From Legionella sp. (GTDB lineage: Bacteria > Pseudomonadota > Gammaproteobacteria > Legionellales > Legionellaceae), in contig PKDH01000001.1 in NCBI GenBank assembly GCA_002863045.1, forward strand, positions 1 to 53,826: a stretch of DNA of 53,826 nt. Reading direction: 5' to 3'. The notes beneath the pieces were generated by a model. The model did not search any database. It was not told where the DNA came from and saw only the letters and a program-made list of their open reading frames with translations. The position numbers and the translations under genes are program-made. Positions 44,599 to 53,313 of this stretch are shown in pieces (the stretch's first letter is position 1; every line of letters begins with the position of its first letter).

Positions 44599-45333
44599 TT
44601 AGTTTCTAGCTTCCATCATCAGCTGACGCATATGTTTTACAGCGTCTTTTAAACCGCAAAATAATGCGCGTGCGATGATGGCATGACCAATATTAAGCTC
44701 GTGGCATTCTTTGATTGCAGCAATGGGTTTGACATTTTGATAATTTAAACCATGACCGGCATTGACAATTAAGCCTTGAGCATGAGCGTATTGTGCTGCT
44801 GTTTGAAGGCGTAAAAGTTCAGCTTGTTGGGCGGCGCTGTTTAATGTCGCATTGGCATAATGGCCAGTATGTAATTCAATGGCATTAGCATTTGCTTGTA
44901 TAGCTGCATCAATTTGTGCTTTGTCTGGCGCGATAAAAAGCGATACTTCGCTATCAATTGCCTGCAAACGTTTAACCGCTTGCGCGACTTTTGCAAAATG
45001 TTGTACCACATCCAAACCACCTTCAGTAGTCAATTCTTCACGTTTTTCTGGTACCAAACAACTGTGTTCAGGTCGAATTTCTTCGGCAAACTCAAGCATT
45101 TTATCTGTGACAGCCAACTCTAAATTCATACGCGTTTGTAGGGCTTCTTTTATCACGCGTACATCACGTTTTTGAATATGGCGCAAATCTTCACGCAGAT
45201 GCAATGTGATACCATCAGCACCAGCTTGTTCTGCTTCAATCGCAGCTTGTAACGGGTCAGGATAGCGTATACCCCGTGCTTGACGCACAGTGGCGATATG
45301 GTCAATATTAACCCCTAATAAAATATCGTGCAT
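44599..45333 (-). CDS. pdxJ: Pyridoxine 5'-phosphate synthase
   Basis: 244 residues, TIM barrel. It condenses 1-deoxyxylulose 5-phosphate with 3-amino-2-oxopropyl phosphate in vitamin B6 synthesis. [15 protein letters not shown] near the N-terminus, [31 protein letters not shown] and [16 protein letters not shown] [12 protein letters not shown] near 190 are signature segments. It is last in era-recO-pdxJ, 24 bp after recO. The 110 bp to the tRNA-Ser gene show no clear terminator. Confidence 0.98.
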   Translation of the reverse strand: MHDILLGVNIDHIATVRQARGIRYPDPLQAAIEAEQAGADGITLHLREDLRHIQKRDVRVIKEALQTRMNLELAVTDKMLEFAEEIRPEHSCLVPEKREELTTEGGLDVVQHFAKVAQAVKRLQAIDSEVSLFIAPDKAQIDAAIQANANAIELHTGHYANATLNSAAQQAELLRLQTAAQYAHAQGLIVNAGHGLNYQNVKPIAAIKECHELNIGHAIIARALFCGLKDAVKHMRQLMMEARN

Positions 45334-45357
45334 AAATGATACATCCTTTGGTCTAAA

Positions 45358-46050
45358 TTATTTTTTAACGTGTATATGTATGGCTTCCCATAATTGTCGT
45401 GATTTGAGCATTCGTCCGTCAATTAAATCATCAATGGCTTGACGTAAAATGACCTTGGCACTTTTTAATGTTTTTGCGCAGCTAAAATCATTACGTGCCA
45501 GGGCAAGCAAGATATTGCCAGGCCAACCTGTAGCAATTTCGACAAATCCTGTACCCACCACAAACTGATAATATTTATCTGGTTTAATCGGCATTTCATT
45601 AAAAGCTTCGTGGGTCAGTGAAAAACCATATCCACACTCTTTTAATAAAATAAGTTCAAATTGTCGTAAGGCGGCTTCTACTTTAGCTTGCTCGCTGCTT
45701 TGGCTTAGAATTTTTAAAGTTTGTTCATAGGCTTTGAAAGTTGCGGGGAAAGGTTCTAATGGTTTAAAGGCGTAATAGATAAGCTCATTTAAATACAATG
45801 CACTTATTAGATTAGCTGGCGAGAGATGGTATACCATCAAACACTCTAATTTTTTTATATAAATAGCTTGATAACGCTGTGTAGCATCTAACCATACATG
45901 CTGAAAAGCCTCTAAACCACGCATTTTTTTTACACCACCGCGATAAGTCGCTCGAATTAAACCTGCTTGCTCGGTAAATAATATTAATTGTAAGCTGGTT
46001 TCACCTAAGCGACGCTTGTGGATGAGCCAACCAAAAGACTCAATATTCAT
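45358..46050 (-). CDS. recO: DNA repair protein RecO
   Basis: 230 residues. N-terminal OB fold (SFGWLIHKRRLGETSLQLILFTEQAGLIRATYRGGVKK) and helical C-terminal part with LILLKECGYGFSLT. The zinc-finger cysteines of some RecO proteins are not present, as in other gammaproteobacteria. RecO loads RecA on SSB-coated DNA with RecR. It overlaps era by 11 bp. Confidence 0.95.
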   Translation of the reverse strand: MNIESFGWLIHKRRLGETSLQLILFTEQAGLIRATYRGGVKKMRGLEAFQHVWLDATQRYQAIYIKKLECLMVYHLSPANLISALYLNELIYYAFKPLEPFPATFKAYEQTLKILSQSSEQAKVEAALRQFELILLKECGYGFSLTHEAFNEMPIKPDKYYQFVVGTGFVEIATGWPGNILLALARNDFSCAKTLKSAKVILRQAIDDLIDGRMLKSRQLWEAIHIHVKK

Positions 46051-46927
46051 AGCCTAGCTGTTTTAGCATGCGCTCATCATCAGACCAGCCGGTTTTTACT
46101 TTACACCAACATTGTAAAAATACTTTTTTATCTAATAATTTTTCCATATCCAAACGCGCGCTTGTAGCAATTTCTTTCAATTTTTGGCCTTTATCACCAA
46201 TAATAATACGTTTATGACCAGGCTTATCCAGCCAAATTAAAGCATGGATGCGAATAAGGTTAGGCTCTTCAACAAAAGATTCAATTTCAACACTGGTAGC
46301 ATAGGGAATTTCTTGACCGGATAGACGAAAAATTTTTTCACGCACCAATTCTGCACATAAAAATTTAGTTGAACGATTGGTTAGCTGGTCAGCGTCAAAA
46401 AGATGGGGCGCTTCGGGCAACAAAGGTTCAATCACTTGCTCTAAACGCTCGAGTTGATGTCCCGTTTTGGCGGACAAAGGCAGGATGGCTACAAAATTAT
46501 GTTTGGCTTCAATGGCTTTTACATGGGCAAATAAATCGCGTTTATCAGTCATTTTATCTATTTTATTTATAACCAATACACAAGCTAAATCGGTGCGTTT
46601 AATTGCATCTAAAATGCGCTCATCCTCTTCACGCCATATCGTTCCTTCAACTACTAATACAATAACATCTACATCTTTTAGAGCTTGTACAGCCGCTTTA
46701 TTCATCAATTGATTAATTTTTTTAGTTTTTTGCGAATGAATGCCTGGTGTATCCACATAAATAAACTGTGTTTGTTCTGTGGTATTGATACCTAATATAG
46801 TCTGCCTTGTTGTTTGTGGTTTGCGAGAAGTAATGCTTAATTTTTGCCTCAAAAGCGCATTGAGTAGCGTTGATTTACCCACATTTGGCCGCCCAACCAG
46901 CGCCACATAACCACAACTAATACTCAT
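46040..46927 (-). CDS. era: GTPase Era (16S rRNA maturation)
   Basis: 295 residues. G1 GRPNVGKST, G2 with TTRQTILG, G3 DTPG, G4 NKID and G5 SAK are all present in the first 160 residues; the KH RNA-binding domain covers about 215-290 (GDKGQKLKEIATSARLDMEKLL). It assists 30S assembly. The ATG follows GAGGTATAAAA. The usual upstream partner rnc is not adjacent: a divergent coiled-coil gene sits there instead. A minus-strand -10 TATAAT at 46976-46971 may be its own promoter. Confidence 0.97.
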   Translation of the reverse strand: MSISCGYVALVGRPNVGKSTLLNALLRQKLSITSRKPQTTRQTILGINTTEQTQFIYVDTPGIHSQKTKKINQLMNKAAVQALKDVDVIVLVVEGTIWREEDERILDAIKRTDLACVLVINKIDKMTDKRDLFAHVKAIEAKHNFVAILPLSAKTGHQLERLEQVIEPLLPEAPHLFDADQLTNRSTKFLCAELVREKIFRLSGQEIPYATSVEIESFVEEPNLIRIHALIWLDKPGHKRIIIGDKGQKLKEIATSARLDMEKLLDKKVFLQCWCKVKTGWSDDERMLKQLGYEY

Positions 46928-46983
46928 TTTTATACCTCGTATAAAGCGTTAATTTTTACTGAATTGCCAAATTATATCTTAAG

Positions 46984-47005
46984 TTTTGATTTGCGCAAAT
47001 CAAAA
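46984..47005. promoter_or_regulatory. 22-bp perfect palindrome between divergent era and coiled-coil gene
   Basis: Two 11-base halves, TTTTGATTTGC and GCAAATCAAAA, with no spacer. It covers the position of the -35 for the candidate era promoter and ends 12 bp before the -35 of the plus-strand promoter, so it is placed to act as an operator. It contains TTGAT and ATCAA half-sites as in FNR boxes but at 8-bp instead of 4-bp spacing. Confidence 0.55.
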
Positions 47006-47017
47006 ACAAAAAGATAA

Positions 47018-47046
47018 TTGATAAATCAAAAAAGGCACGCTATAAT
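47018..47046 (+). promoter_or_regulatory. Near-consensus sigma70 promoter for the coiled-coil gene
   Basis: TTGATA (47018-47023), 17-bp spacer, TATAAT (47041-47046). One base off consensus; predicted start about 28 bp before ATG 47081. It is the best-looking promoter in the window. Confidence 0.75.
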
Positions 47047-47080
47047 TGGATTTTATTGATTGTTAGCGAGCCAGTATACC

Positions 47081-48643
47081 ATGCCTGATGCAAACCTACA
47101 TGAACCTGCTTTATCTATGAATCATTTTCATCAATTAGCGCAACAATGGTCTACTAAAATGGCATCACCAGCTAACTCGTCATCTATGATGATGACTGAT
47201 AAGCTTTTAGGTCAATTAGGCATTCAATCACCCATTGATGCCATGACTTTTTGGCACTCACCCAAAGGCAAAGTTATCTTAGGGCTTATCACCCAAGAAT
47301 TAAAAGATTTTATTAAAATTGAAGAAATGCAATACCAGATGATGCTGAATAATCAACAACAACATCAACGCCGGTTGTATGTATTACTGCATCATTTAAT
47401 GCAGCGTAAAACCGATGAGATGCAAACTCTTGATGCCTGGTTTGATGCTGTCCATAAAACATTGCATAAGCCCCATAAAACATCATCTTCTCACGATGCT
47501 CATATAAATGCCGCTATAACTCAAGATAATCTATATTTAGTTCAAAAATTACAATTATGCGAAGAATCTATTCTAACTTTTGACCACGCCATCGCTAAGT
47601 CAGCGAAACAAATTGATAAGCTCAATACACTTATCGAAACCTTGGAAAAAGACTTAACGAACATTGAGCACCACCAAGCCATTGTTTTGGAATCTTTAGA
47701 AACCCTCAATGAACTTAAACATGAAGACCTTCGACCAACCATTCAATCACTTGAACAACAATTAAAAGATTTAACTCAAATCAACTATAAAGCGTTAAGC
47801 TTCGATGAACGTGCTTTTAATATTACTAATGAGCAAATAATTCGTCTTAAAATTGATGCACTTCACGAAAAACTCGCCGTTTTAAATAAAGAGGCACATA
47901 TCTATGATGAACACGGTGAAAAAACTGATTCTAGTACGGATGCAGCTTATGTACTCAAACCAACTCATCATCTAGTTAAAGCTGATGGTTTACTATATTT
48001 GCTTAAAATAGGTCAATCGCTTGATACCATGACTGCTCGCGAAAAAGAACAAGCGGCTAAAAATTTAACACCTGAACTGCGTTCTGTGAATGAGCAAGTC
48101 AAGCACTATTATCAAACCACACGAACCAATATCCAACAACAATGCCAAAGCTTTAAAGATAGACGTACTTGTTTAACCGCAGAGCATGCAATGTTGTTAC
48201 AAAAACGTGATGAATTGAAAACGCAACGAGCTCAGATACAAAGTGAACTTAATCAAGCTCGTCCTGATTTCGCTTACCTACAACGGTTATCCCAAGCCAT
48301 GCCTAAAGCTGATTTAGCACAGCCACCTGTTAAGCGCGCATTGATGGCTATGCATAACGAAATAAATCCAACGCTTGCTTTAAGATTTTGCCAAGCTTAT
48401 GAAAATGCACAATTAAACTCGCCCCATATCAAATTTAACCCAAAGCTAACGCAACACTTAAAAAATATACAAAATAATTTACAGCCAGGGCAACCAATTC
48501 CACCCCAAACCATGCGATTTTTACAAGACTTAGTCGATTATGCGCGACCTACAATTGAACAGCAAAAGCTAAATAAATCAGCCTCTATGGCACCCTCGTT
48601 TCATCCCACACCTTTTAGCATGAAGCCACCCGGAAGTGTGTAG
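47081..48643 (+). CDS. Coiled-coil protein of unknown function (520 residues)
   Basis: Not recognised. An N-terminal region (about 1-100) has DKLLGQLGIQSPIDAMTFWHSPKGKVILG; the middle (about 150-270) is a strong coiled coil with heptads of Leu/Ile among Gln, Glu and Lys (LDHAIAKSAKQIDKLNTLIETLEKD-like); a second coil lies near 335-415; the last 100 residues are basic and proline-rich, ending MKPPGSV. No signal peptide or membrane helix. The frame opens seven codons earlier at TTG, but ATG 47081 sits a short leader after the promoter. It has its own strong promoter and possible operator. It converges with another coiled-coil gene one base away. A secreted effector or structural protein are both possible. 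Confidence 0.7.
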   Translation: MPDANLHEPALSMNHFHQLAQQWSTKMASPANSSSMMMTDKLLGQLGIQSPIDAMTFWHSPKGKVILGLITQELKDFIKIEEMQYQMMLNNQQQHQRRLYVLLHHLMQRKTDEMQTLDAWFDAVHKTLHKPHKTSSSHDAHINAAITQDNLYLVQKLQLCEESILTFDHAIAKSAKQIDKLNTLIETLEKDLTNIEHHQAIVLESLETLNELKHEDLRPTIQSLEQQLKDLTQINYKALSFDERAFNITNEQIIRLKIDALHEKLAVLNKEAHIYDEHGEKTDSSTDAAYVLKPTHHLVKADGLLYLLKIGQSLDTMTAREKEQAAKNLTPELRSVNEQVKHYYQTTRTNIQQQCQSFKDRRTCLTAEHAMLLQKRDELKTQRAQIQSELNQARPDFAYLQRLSQAMPKADLAQPPVKRALMAMHNEINPTLALRFCQAYENAQLNSPHIKFNPKLTQHLKNIQNNLQPGQPIPPQTMRFLQDLVDYARPTIEQQKLNKSASMAPSFHPTPFSMKPPGSV

Positions 48644-48644
48644 T

Positions 48645-49523
48645 CTAGTTGTTGCTTTCGCTCGTTATAATATCAAAATCAATCGCTGCTTGATTCATTT
48701 CAAGCTGTTTTTCATTGATTTGATAATTTGGTAATAAATCAATGAGTTTAACCAAATCAACAATGGCTTGCTTAATGATTTGCTGAAGCTGTTGTAGTTG
48801 CGTTTGTATCATCAAAATCTCGTCTTGATATAAGTCAATTTTTTTACTCATAGTTTGTTGAACTGCTAATAAAGGCTCTAGCGTATCAAGTATGACCTGG
48901 CGTTGCGAGGACGTGAAATGCCGTTGGTTATTATGCTCAATTGCTTGCCAGGCTAATGCTTCACTATTATTAAGCTCAGTCAGAGAATGACGAATGAGTA
49001 AGTTTTGACAAAACTGCTGACTTAAATCAGTGGTAAAAATATCCTCGGTTGAACTTAAGTTTTGTGCCAATTGTGTAGCTACAATGTCAAGAGCTTGCTG
49101 CCAATCTTGAGATATTGCAATCAATGTGGCCTGACTTTGGGCAATTAATTGTTTATGTTTAGTCATTATTTGCTGCAATGTATCATCTTGTTTAGCCAAA
49201 AAATTATGCTGAGCTTCCAAATCTTCGCGCACACTCGCCCCAGGCTCAGCTTCATGTCTACTACTTTCCCCAGACATAAAATAATCAATCAATATCTTTT
49301 GGGCATAAATTAAATAATCTTGAACTTGCCCTAAAATAACACCATTAAAAATATTTTTTAGCGGCAATGCTAATAATTGATGATAAAAAGTATTTTGAGT
49401 ATTTGAGATGATATGCAATGCATCATCAGGCAGTGAAATATTAAAATGACCTAATAAACGCTGTACGGTAATTAAATGGTATGTTGACTGCCATGAGGTC
49501 AATGTATGTTCCGACTCAGTCAT
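48645..49523 (-). CDS. Coiled-coil protein of unknown function (292 residues)
   Basis: Not recognised. Near residue 23 VQRLLGHFNISLPDDALHII resembles the KLLGQLGIQSPIDAMTFW segment of the convergent neighbour. Residues about 100-140 and 215-265 form Gln/Leu-rich coiled coils (IQTQLQQLQQIIKQAIVDLVKLIDLL). No signal peptide, no membrane helix, no catalytic motif. Its stop lies one base from the neighbour's stop. Upstream by 35 bp is manC on the same strand, so it may be the last gene of the minC-lpxH-unknown-manC run. Confidence 0.65.
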   Translation of the reverse strand: MTESEHTLTSWQSTYHLITVQRLLGHFNISLPDDALHIISNTQNTFYHQLLALPLKNIFNGVILGQVQDYLIYAQKILIDYFMSGESSRHEAEPGASVREDLEAQHNFLAKQDDTLQQIMTKHKQLIAQSQATLIAISQDWQQALDIVATQLAQNLSSTEDIFTTDLSQQFCQNLLIRHSLTELNNSEALAWQAIEHNNQRHFTSSQRQVILDTLEPLLAVQQTMSKKIDLYQDEILMIQTQLQQLQQIIKQAIVDLVKLIDLLPNYQINEKQLEMNQAAIDFDIITSESNN

Positions 49524-49558
49524 AAAAAGCCTTTTGTGTATCTATGATTTATTTAATA

Positions 49559-50983
49559 TTAGCTTGTTACACGACCATACGCATCTTCAAAACGCACAAT
49601 ATCATCTTCGCCCAAATAACCACCTGATTGAACTTCAATTAGCTCAAGCGGATATTTACCAGGGTTACTTAAGCGATGCTTCGTACCCAGTGGAATGTAG
49701 GTGGATTGATTTTCAGATAATAAAATGGTTTGTTCACCATTAGTCACTCTGGCTGTACCCTTGACCACTATCCAATGCTCAGCTCGATGATAATGCATTT
49801 GCAAACTCAAAGAAGAACCTGGATTTACCACAATGCGCTTTACTTGAAAACGAGGCCCGGCATCAATTTTTTCATAACTACCCCAAGGGCGGTAAACTTT
49901 TCGATGATTAATGGCTTCAGCTCGCCCATATAAACTTAATTTTTCAACAATTTTTTTAACATGTTGTGCTTTATTTTTATGAGCGACCAAAACCGCATCA
50001 GCTGTCTCAATTATGATCAAATTTTCAACGCCTACAGCGGCTAACAATCTATGCTCACTTCTTAAATAGCTGTTTTTAGCTTCATCAAGTATGACATCGC
50101 CTGAAATACTATTACCATCACAGTCTTTGACCGCTAAATCAGCAATTGCCGTCCATGAACCAATATCACTCCAACCAAGCGCTTTTGGCACCACCACCAC
50201 TGCATTATCAGTGCACTCCATCACCGCATTATCAATCGAAAGTGACGTACAAGTGGCAAAAATTTCAGCATCTGCACGAATAAAATCGTTATCTGTTTGA
50301 CCAAGCTCTAAAGCCGATTCAACTGTTTTTAATAATTTAGGTTCAAAACGTGCAAGTTCTTGCAAATAAGTTCGCGCACTAAAAACGAACATGCCACTAT
50401 TCCAAAAATAATGACCACTTGAGTGATATTCACGTGCCTTGTCTAACGCCGGCTTTTCAACAAATGATGCAACTTTGTAAGCACTATGCTCAATAATAGG
50501 GGCGCCTTTTAAAATATAACCATAACCGGTATGGGGTGTAGTTGGGGGAATACCAAAAGTTACTAATTGGCCCGTACTTGCTAAGGTTATCGCGTGTTTT
50601 ATCATGTCATTAAAAGACACTTGATTGATTATAAGGTGGTCTGAAGGCAGCACCACCAACAGGGTATCTTCTGTTTTTTTAAGTGCTGTGAGTGCAGCCA
50701 ATGCTACAGCTGGTGCGGTGTTACGGCCAACAGATTCTAAAATGATGCTGGCATCATTAATATCCTTTTGCCTTAACTGCTCAGCCACTAAAAACCGCTG
50801 TTCATGATTGGCAACTAAAATAGGCGCTTGTAAAGCAGGCATGGCTTCAAGCCTTGCGAGCGTTTGTTGTAAAAGCGTTTCTTGACCATTTAAATTTAAA
50901 AACTGCTTAGGATAGTTTTGACGCGATAAAGGCCAAATGCGAGAGCCTGAACCCCCGCATAAAATAACTGGTGTAATTTCCAT
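49559..50983 (-). CDS. manC: Mannose-1-phosphate guanylyltransferase / mannose-6-phosphate isomerase
   Basis: 474 residues, bifunctional type II. The N-terminal nucleotidyltransferase begins ITPVILCGGSGSRIWPLSRQNYPKQFL; the GDP-mannose motif FVEKP is in VASFVEKPALDKA and GHYFWNSGMF is conserved. The C-terminal cupin isomerase (about 350-470) has RPWGSYEKID, VNPGSSLSLQMHYHRAEHWIVVKG and YIPLGTKHRLSNPGKYPLELIEVQSG with metal ligands. It makes GDP-mannose for surface polysaccharide. No other sugar-nucleotide genes are adjacent. Confidence 0.97.
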   Translation of the reverse strand: MEITPVILCGGSGSRIWPLSRQNYPKQFLNLNGQETLLQQTLARLEAMPALQAPILVANHEQRFLVAEQLRQKDINDASIILESVGRNTAPAVALAALTALKKTEDTLLVVLPSDHLIINQVSFNDMIKHAITLASTGQLVTFGIPPTTPHTGYGYILKGAPIIEHSAYKVASFVEKPALDKAREYHSSGHYFWNSGMFVFSARTYLQELARFEPKLLKTVESALELGQTDNDFIRADAEIFATCTSLSIDNAVMECTDNAVVVVPKALGWSDIGSWTAIADLAVKDCDGNSISGDVILDEAKNSYLRSEHRLLAAVGVENLIIIETADAVLVAHKNKAQHVKKIVEKLSLYGRAEAINHRKVYRPWGSYEKIDAGPRFQVKRIVVNPGSSLSLQMHYHRAEHWIVVKGTARVTNGEQTILLSENQSTYIPLGTKHRLSNPGKYPLELIEVQSGGYLGEDDIVRFEDAYGRVTS

Positions 50984-51059
50984 TACTCATCCTAATATAA
51001 TCTACTATTTTTATTAGTCCATGCCGTAAATAGCTTTATAGCTTTTTACATCTTTTTCT

Positions 51060-51785
51060 TTACAGTCTAGCTCTTGGTGCAGAACTTGATGAATTTAAAC
51101 TGACTTCCATATCATCTGTAGCATCCACATAAGTGATTAAACTTTCACGAAGTTCATCAAACGCTTCCGGTTTAATTAATTCACCATGAGCATCCCTTAA
51201 CTCTTGAGTATGTTCATCATAGTTAAGATTATTTTCTTGCGCCCAAAATTTGACCCCTTGACTTAGAATATTTTGCATGTTTTCAGAAATTTCTTGACCA
51301 TTCAGCATGGCATTTAATTTTAAGGTGCCGTCTTCTTTAATTTCGGGATCTAGATAGATAGGTGGTGGAGAAGCGAATTTTCTATCATAGATACCATTAA
51401 CCAAGTCAACACCTTTTTTTGCTAATTTAAATATATTTTTAGGCGCATGACGCATGGCAATGCCTTCATCATTTGCTGCTTTAACTGCCACTTGCAACGC
51501 ACTAAACATCCTAAGCATCGCAGTTGCCCACTCAGTATAGGAGTTCATTTCTGCTTGGGTTAAACCTTTGAGTTTAGCATCTAAGCTTTCTTGAGATTGC
51601 GCGGCTCGTTGTCGTTCTTCTTCAGATTTTGGTGGTTTTGTCTTGTTATTAAATTTTTGTTGTATTTGACGCGCGCGTTCATTAGCGGCCTCTTGACGAG
51701 AAGCTTCGAGTAACGCATCTTCAAACTGCTTTTTGTTTTGTGCTTCTTTAGACTTTGAGTCATTTGCACCATCTACTTTTGGCAT
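51060..51785 (-). CDS. Hydrophilic protein of unknown function
   Basis: 241 residues, not recognised. Residues about 10-80 are very rich in Lys, Glu, Gln, Arg and Ala (helical or coiled coil). About 85-135 is a helical segment (SYTEWATAMLRMFSALQVAVKAANDEG). The C-terminal part is acidic (EIKEDGTLKLNAMLNGQEIS, YVDATDDMEVSLNSSSS) and ends SAPRARL. No signal peptide or membrane helix. Its ATG is 13 bp inside lpxH with GGAG upstream, so it is translated from the minC-lpxH transcript. A 76-bp T-rich gap separates it from manC. Its position in an otherwise core operon is notable. Confidence 0.65.
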   Translation of the reverse strand: MPKVDGANDSKSKEAQNKKQFEDALLEASRQEAANERARQIQQKFNNKTKPPKSEEERQRAAQSQESLDAKLKGLTQAEMNSYTEWATAMLRMFSALQVAVKAANDEGIAMRHAPKNIFKLAKKGVDLVNGIYDRKFASPPPIYLDPEIKEDGTLKLNAMLNGQEISENMQNILSQGVKFWAQENNLNYDEHTQELRDAHGELIKPEAFDELRESLITYVDATDDMEVSLNSSSSAPRARL

Positions 51786-52531
51786 GATTTGGCATCTCCG
51801 AAATGATCAAAATAAAAACCTATTGATTTATCGTAACACAATATTGTGGGTATGTCATCCCAATCACTTAAAATATAGTGCTGGTAGATGAGCGCATCGG
51901 CTCGATGAGTCGTAATCGATGGCTGATGTGTATGGCCATGAATTAAAATATCTGCTTTAAAATGCTGCATTTCTTGATCTAATGCAGCTTCTGATAGGCG
52001 AAATTTTTGATGTTCAGCTGGTAGAGTTTTTTTTGAACTTACTTTTCTAACACGCGCAACTAGAAAATTGCGCCATTTTAGAGGTAATTTTAAAAAAAGA
52101 TATTGAAACAATGGGTGACGCGTTATGGCGCGAAAACGTTGATGTGCTTTATCGTTTGCACAATATTTATCACCATGCGCTAACAAGACTGTATGCTCAC
52201 CTAATTTAAAACAATAAGGGTCAGGCAATAGCGTTATTTGTGCTTGTTCGGCAAAATACTCACCAACTAAAAAATCACGATTTCCAGCTAAAAAATAAAT
52301 GGGGATATTTTGCGTGGCAAGATACGCAAGTTGCGCGGCAATACGTTTACTCCACTCATTTAAACTATCATCACCTGACCACACATGAAAAAAATCACCT
52401 AATATATAAAGCGCTTTGGTAGACTTGGCAGCCCACTGTATAAAATTATCAAAGCGTTGTGTAATATCGCTGTTATGAGGATGAAGATGTAAATCTGAAA
52501 TAAATACCGCATCAAGTGGCTGGTGAGTCAT
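51773..52531 (-). CDS. lpxH: UDP-2,3-diacylglucosamine diphosphatase
   Basis: 252-residue calcineurin-like phosphoesterase. Metal-binding motifs in order: ISDLHLHP (about 10-17), GDFFHVWSGDD (about 45-55), GNRDFLVGE (about 83-91), AHGDKYC (about 118-124) and HGHTHQP (about 199-205). It hydrolyses UDP-2,3-diacylglucosamine to lipid X in lipid A synthesis. The start overlaps the minC stop by four bases and the stop overlaps the downstream unknown by 13 bp. Confidence 0.97.
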   Translation of the reverse strand: MTHQPLDAVFISDLHLHPHNSDITQRFDNFIQWAAKSTKALYILGDFFHVWSGDDSLNEWSKRIAAQLAYLATQNIPIYFLAGNRDFLVGEYFAEQAQITLLPDPYCFKLGEHTVLLAHGDKYCANDKAHQRFRAITRHPLFQYLFLKLPLKWRNFLVARVRKVSSKKTLPAEHQKFRLSEAALDQEMQHFKADILIHGHTHQPSITTHRADALIYQHYILSDWDDIPTILCYDKSIGFYFDHFGDAKSCQK

Positions 52532-53244
52532 GACGATAGAGGCTCAACACATATATGATTGTTATGATTCAGATAAATTTGACAGGGTTCATTAAAGTGA
52601 TTAATGCCATCATTTAAACGATATACCCCAGCGATAGAAAGTAATTCTGCCTCAAGAGACTGACAAAATATACGAGCTTGCTTATCACCTGAAATACCAG
52701 CAAGGGCTCGACCGCGCAGTGGCCCATAGACATGAATGTTGCCCTCAGCTAAAAGCTCAGCACCATGGCTTACAGATGACACAATAACCAAGTCGCCCGC
52801 CGTACAAGTAACCTGCTGACCTGAACGTACCGGCGCGGTAACCAGTTTGTTTGATAAAGCCTCAGCTGCCTCATGAACGCTTGGTGGTATAGTTTCTATG
52901 GTTTGCGACAACGCTTTATCTTGATTTGCCGAGCCGTTTAATACTGGAATCTTCTGCGCTTTTGCCCACTCACATATATCATGATTTTGGCTTTGAATGG
53001 CCACTGGAAGAAGATGGTGGGTTTTCATGGATTTGATAAAGCTTTCTAAATCAAATTTATCTTTTATAAGACTACAATCGAGTACGATGGGTATGTTACT
53101 GAGTAAATTGGGTGCAGTGGTAATCGTTTGTTTGAGTTGCGTGTTAAACGTCGCTAAATCAGTATCAAGCAGCTGTAAAACTGTGAGCGTATATAGCCGT
53201 CCTTTTAACTTGAAAACCTGTGATGATAGCGGATTTACTGCCAT
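52528..53244 (-). CDS. minC: Septum site-determining protein MinC
   Basis: 238 residues. N-terminal FtsZ-inhibitory domain (FKLKGRLYTLTVLQLLDTDL, PIVLDCSLI) and C-terminal beta-helix MinC_C (about 135-235: APVRSGQQVTCTAGDLVIVSSVSHGAELLAEGNIHVYGPLRGRALAGISGDKQARIF). It blocks FtsZ polymerisation away from midcell with MinD. minD and minE are not next to it; the upstream neighbour is divergent fadD. It heads a coupled run minC-lpxH-unknown. Confidence 0.96.
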   Translation of the reverse strand: MAVNPLSSQVFKLKGRLYTLTVLQLLDTDLATFNTQLKQTITTAPNLLSNIPIVLDCSLIKDKFDLESFIKSMKTHHLLPVAIQSQNHDICEWAKAQKIPVLNGSANQDKALSQTIETIPPSVHEAAEALSNKLVTAPVRSGQQVTCTAGDLVIVSSVSHGAELLAEGNIHVYGPLRGRALAGISGDKQARIFCQSLEAELLSIAGVYRLNDGINHFNEPCQIYLNHNNHICVEPLSS

Positions 53245-53313
53245 AAGCTCAAACCTATGATTCTTTTTTTTGTTATACTATCATGCAGGAACCGATAACA
53301 GAAGGATATTATT

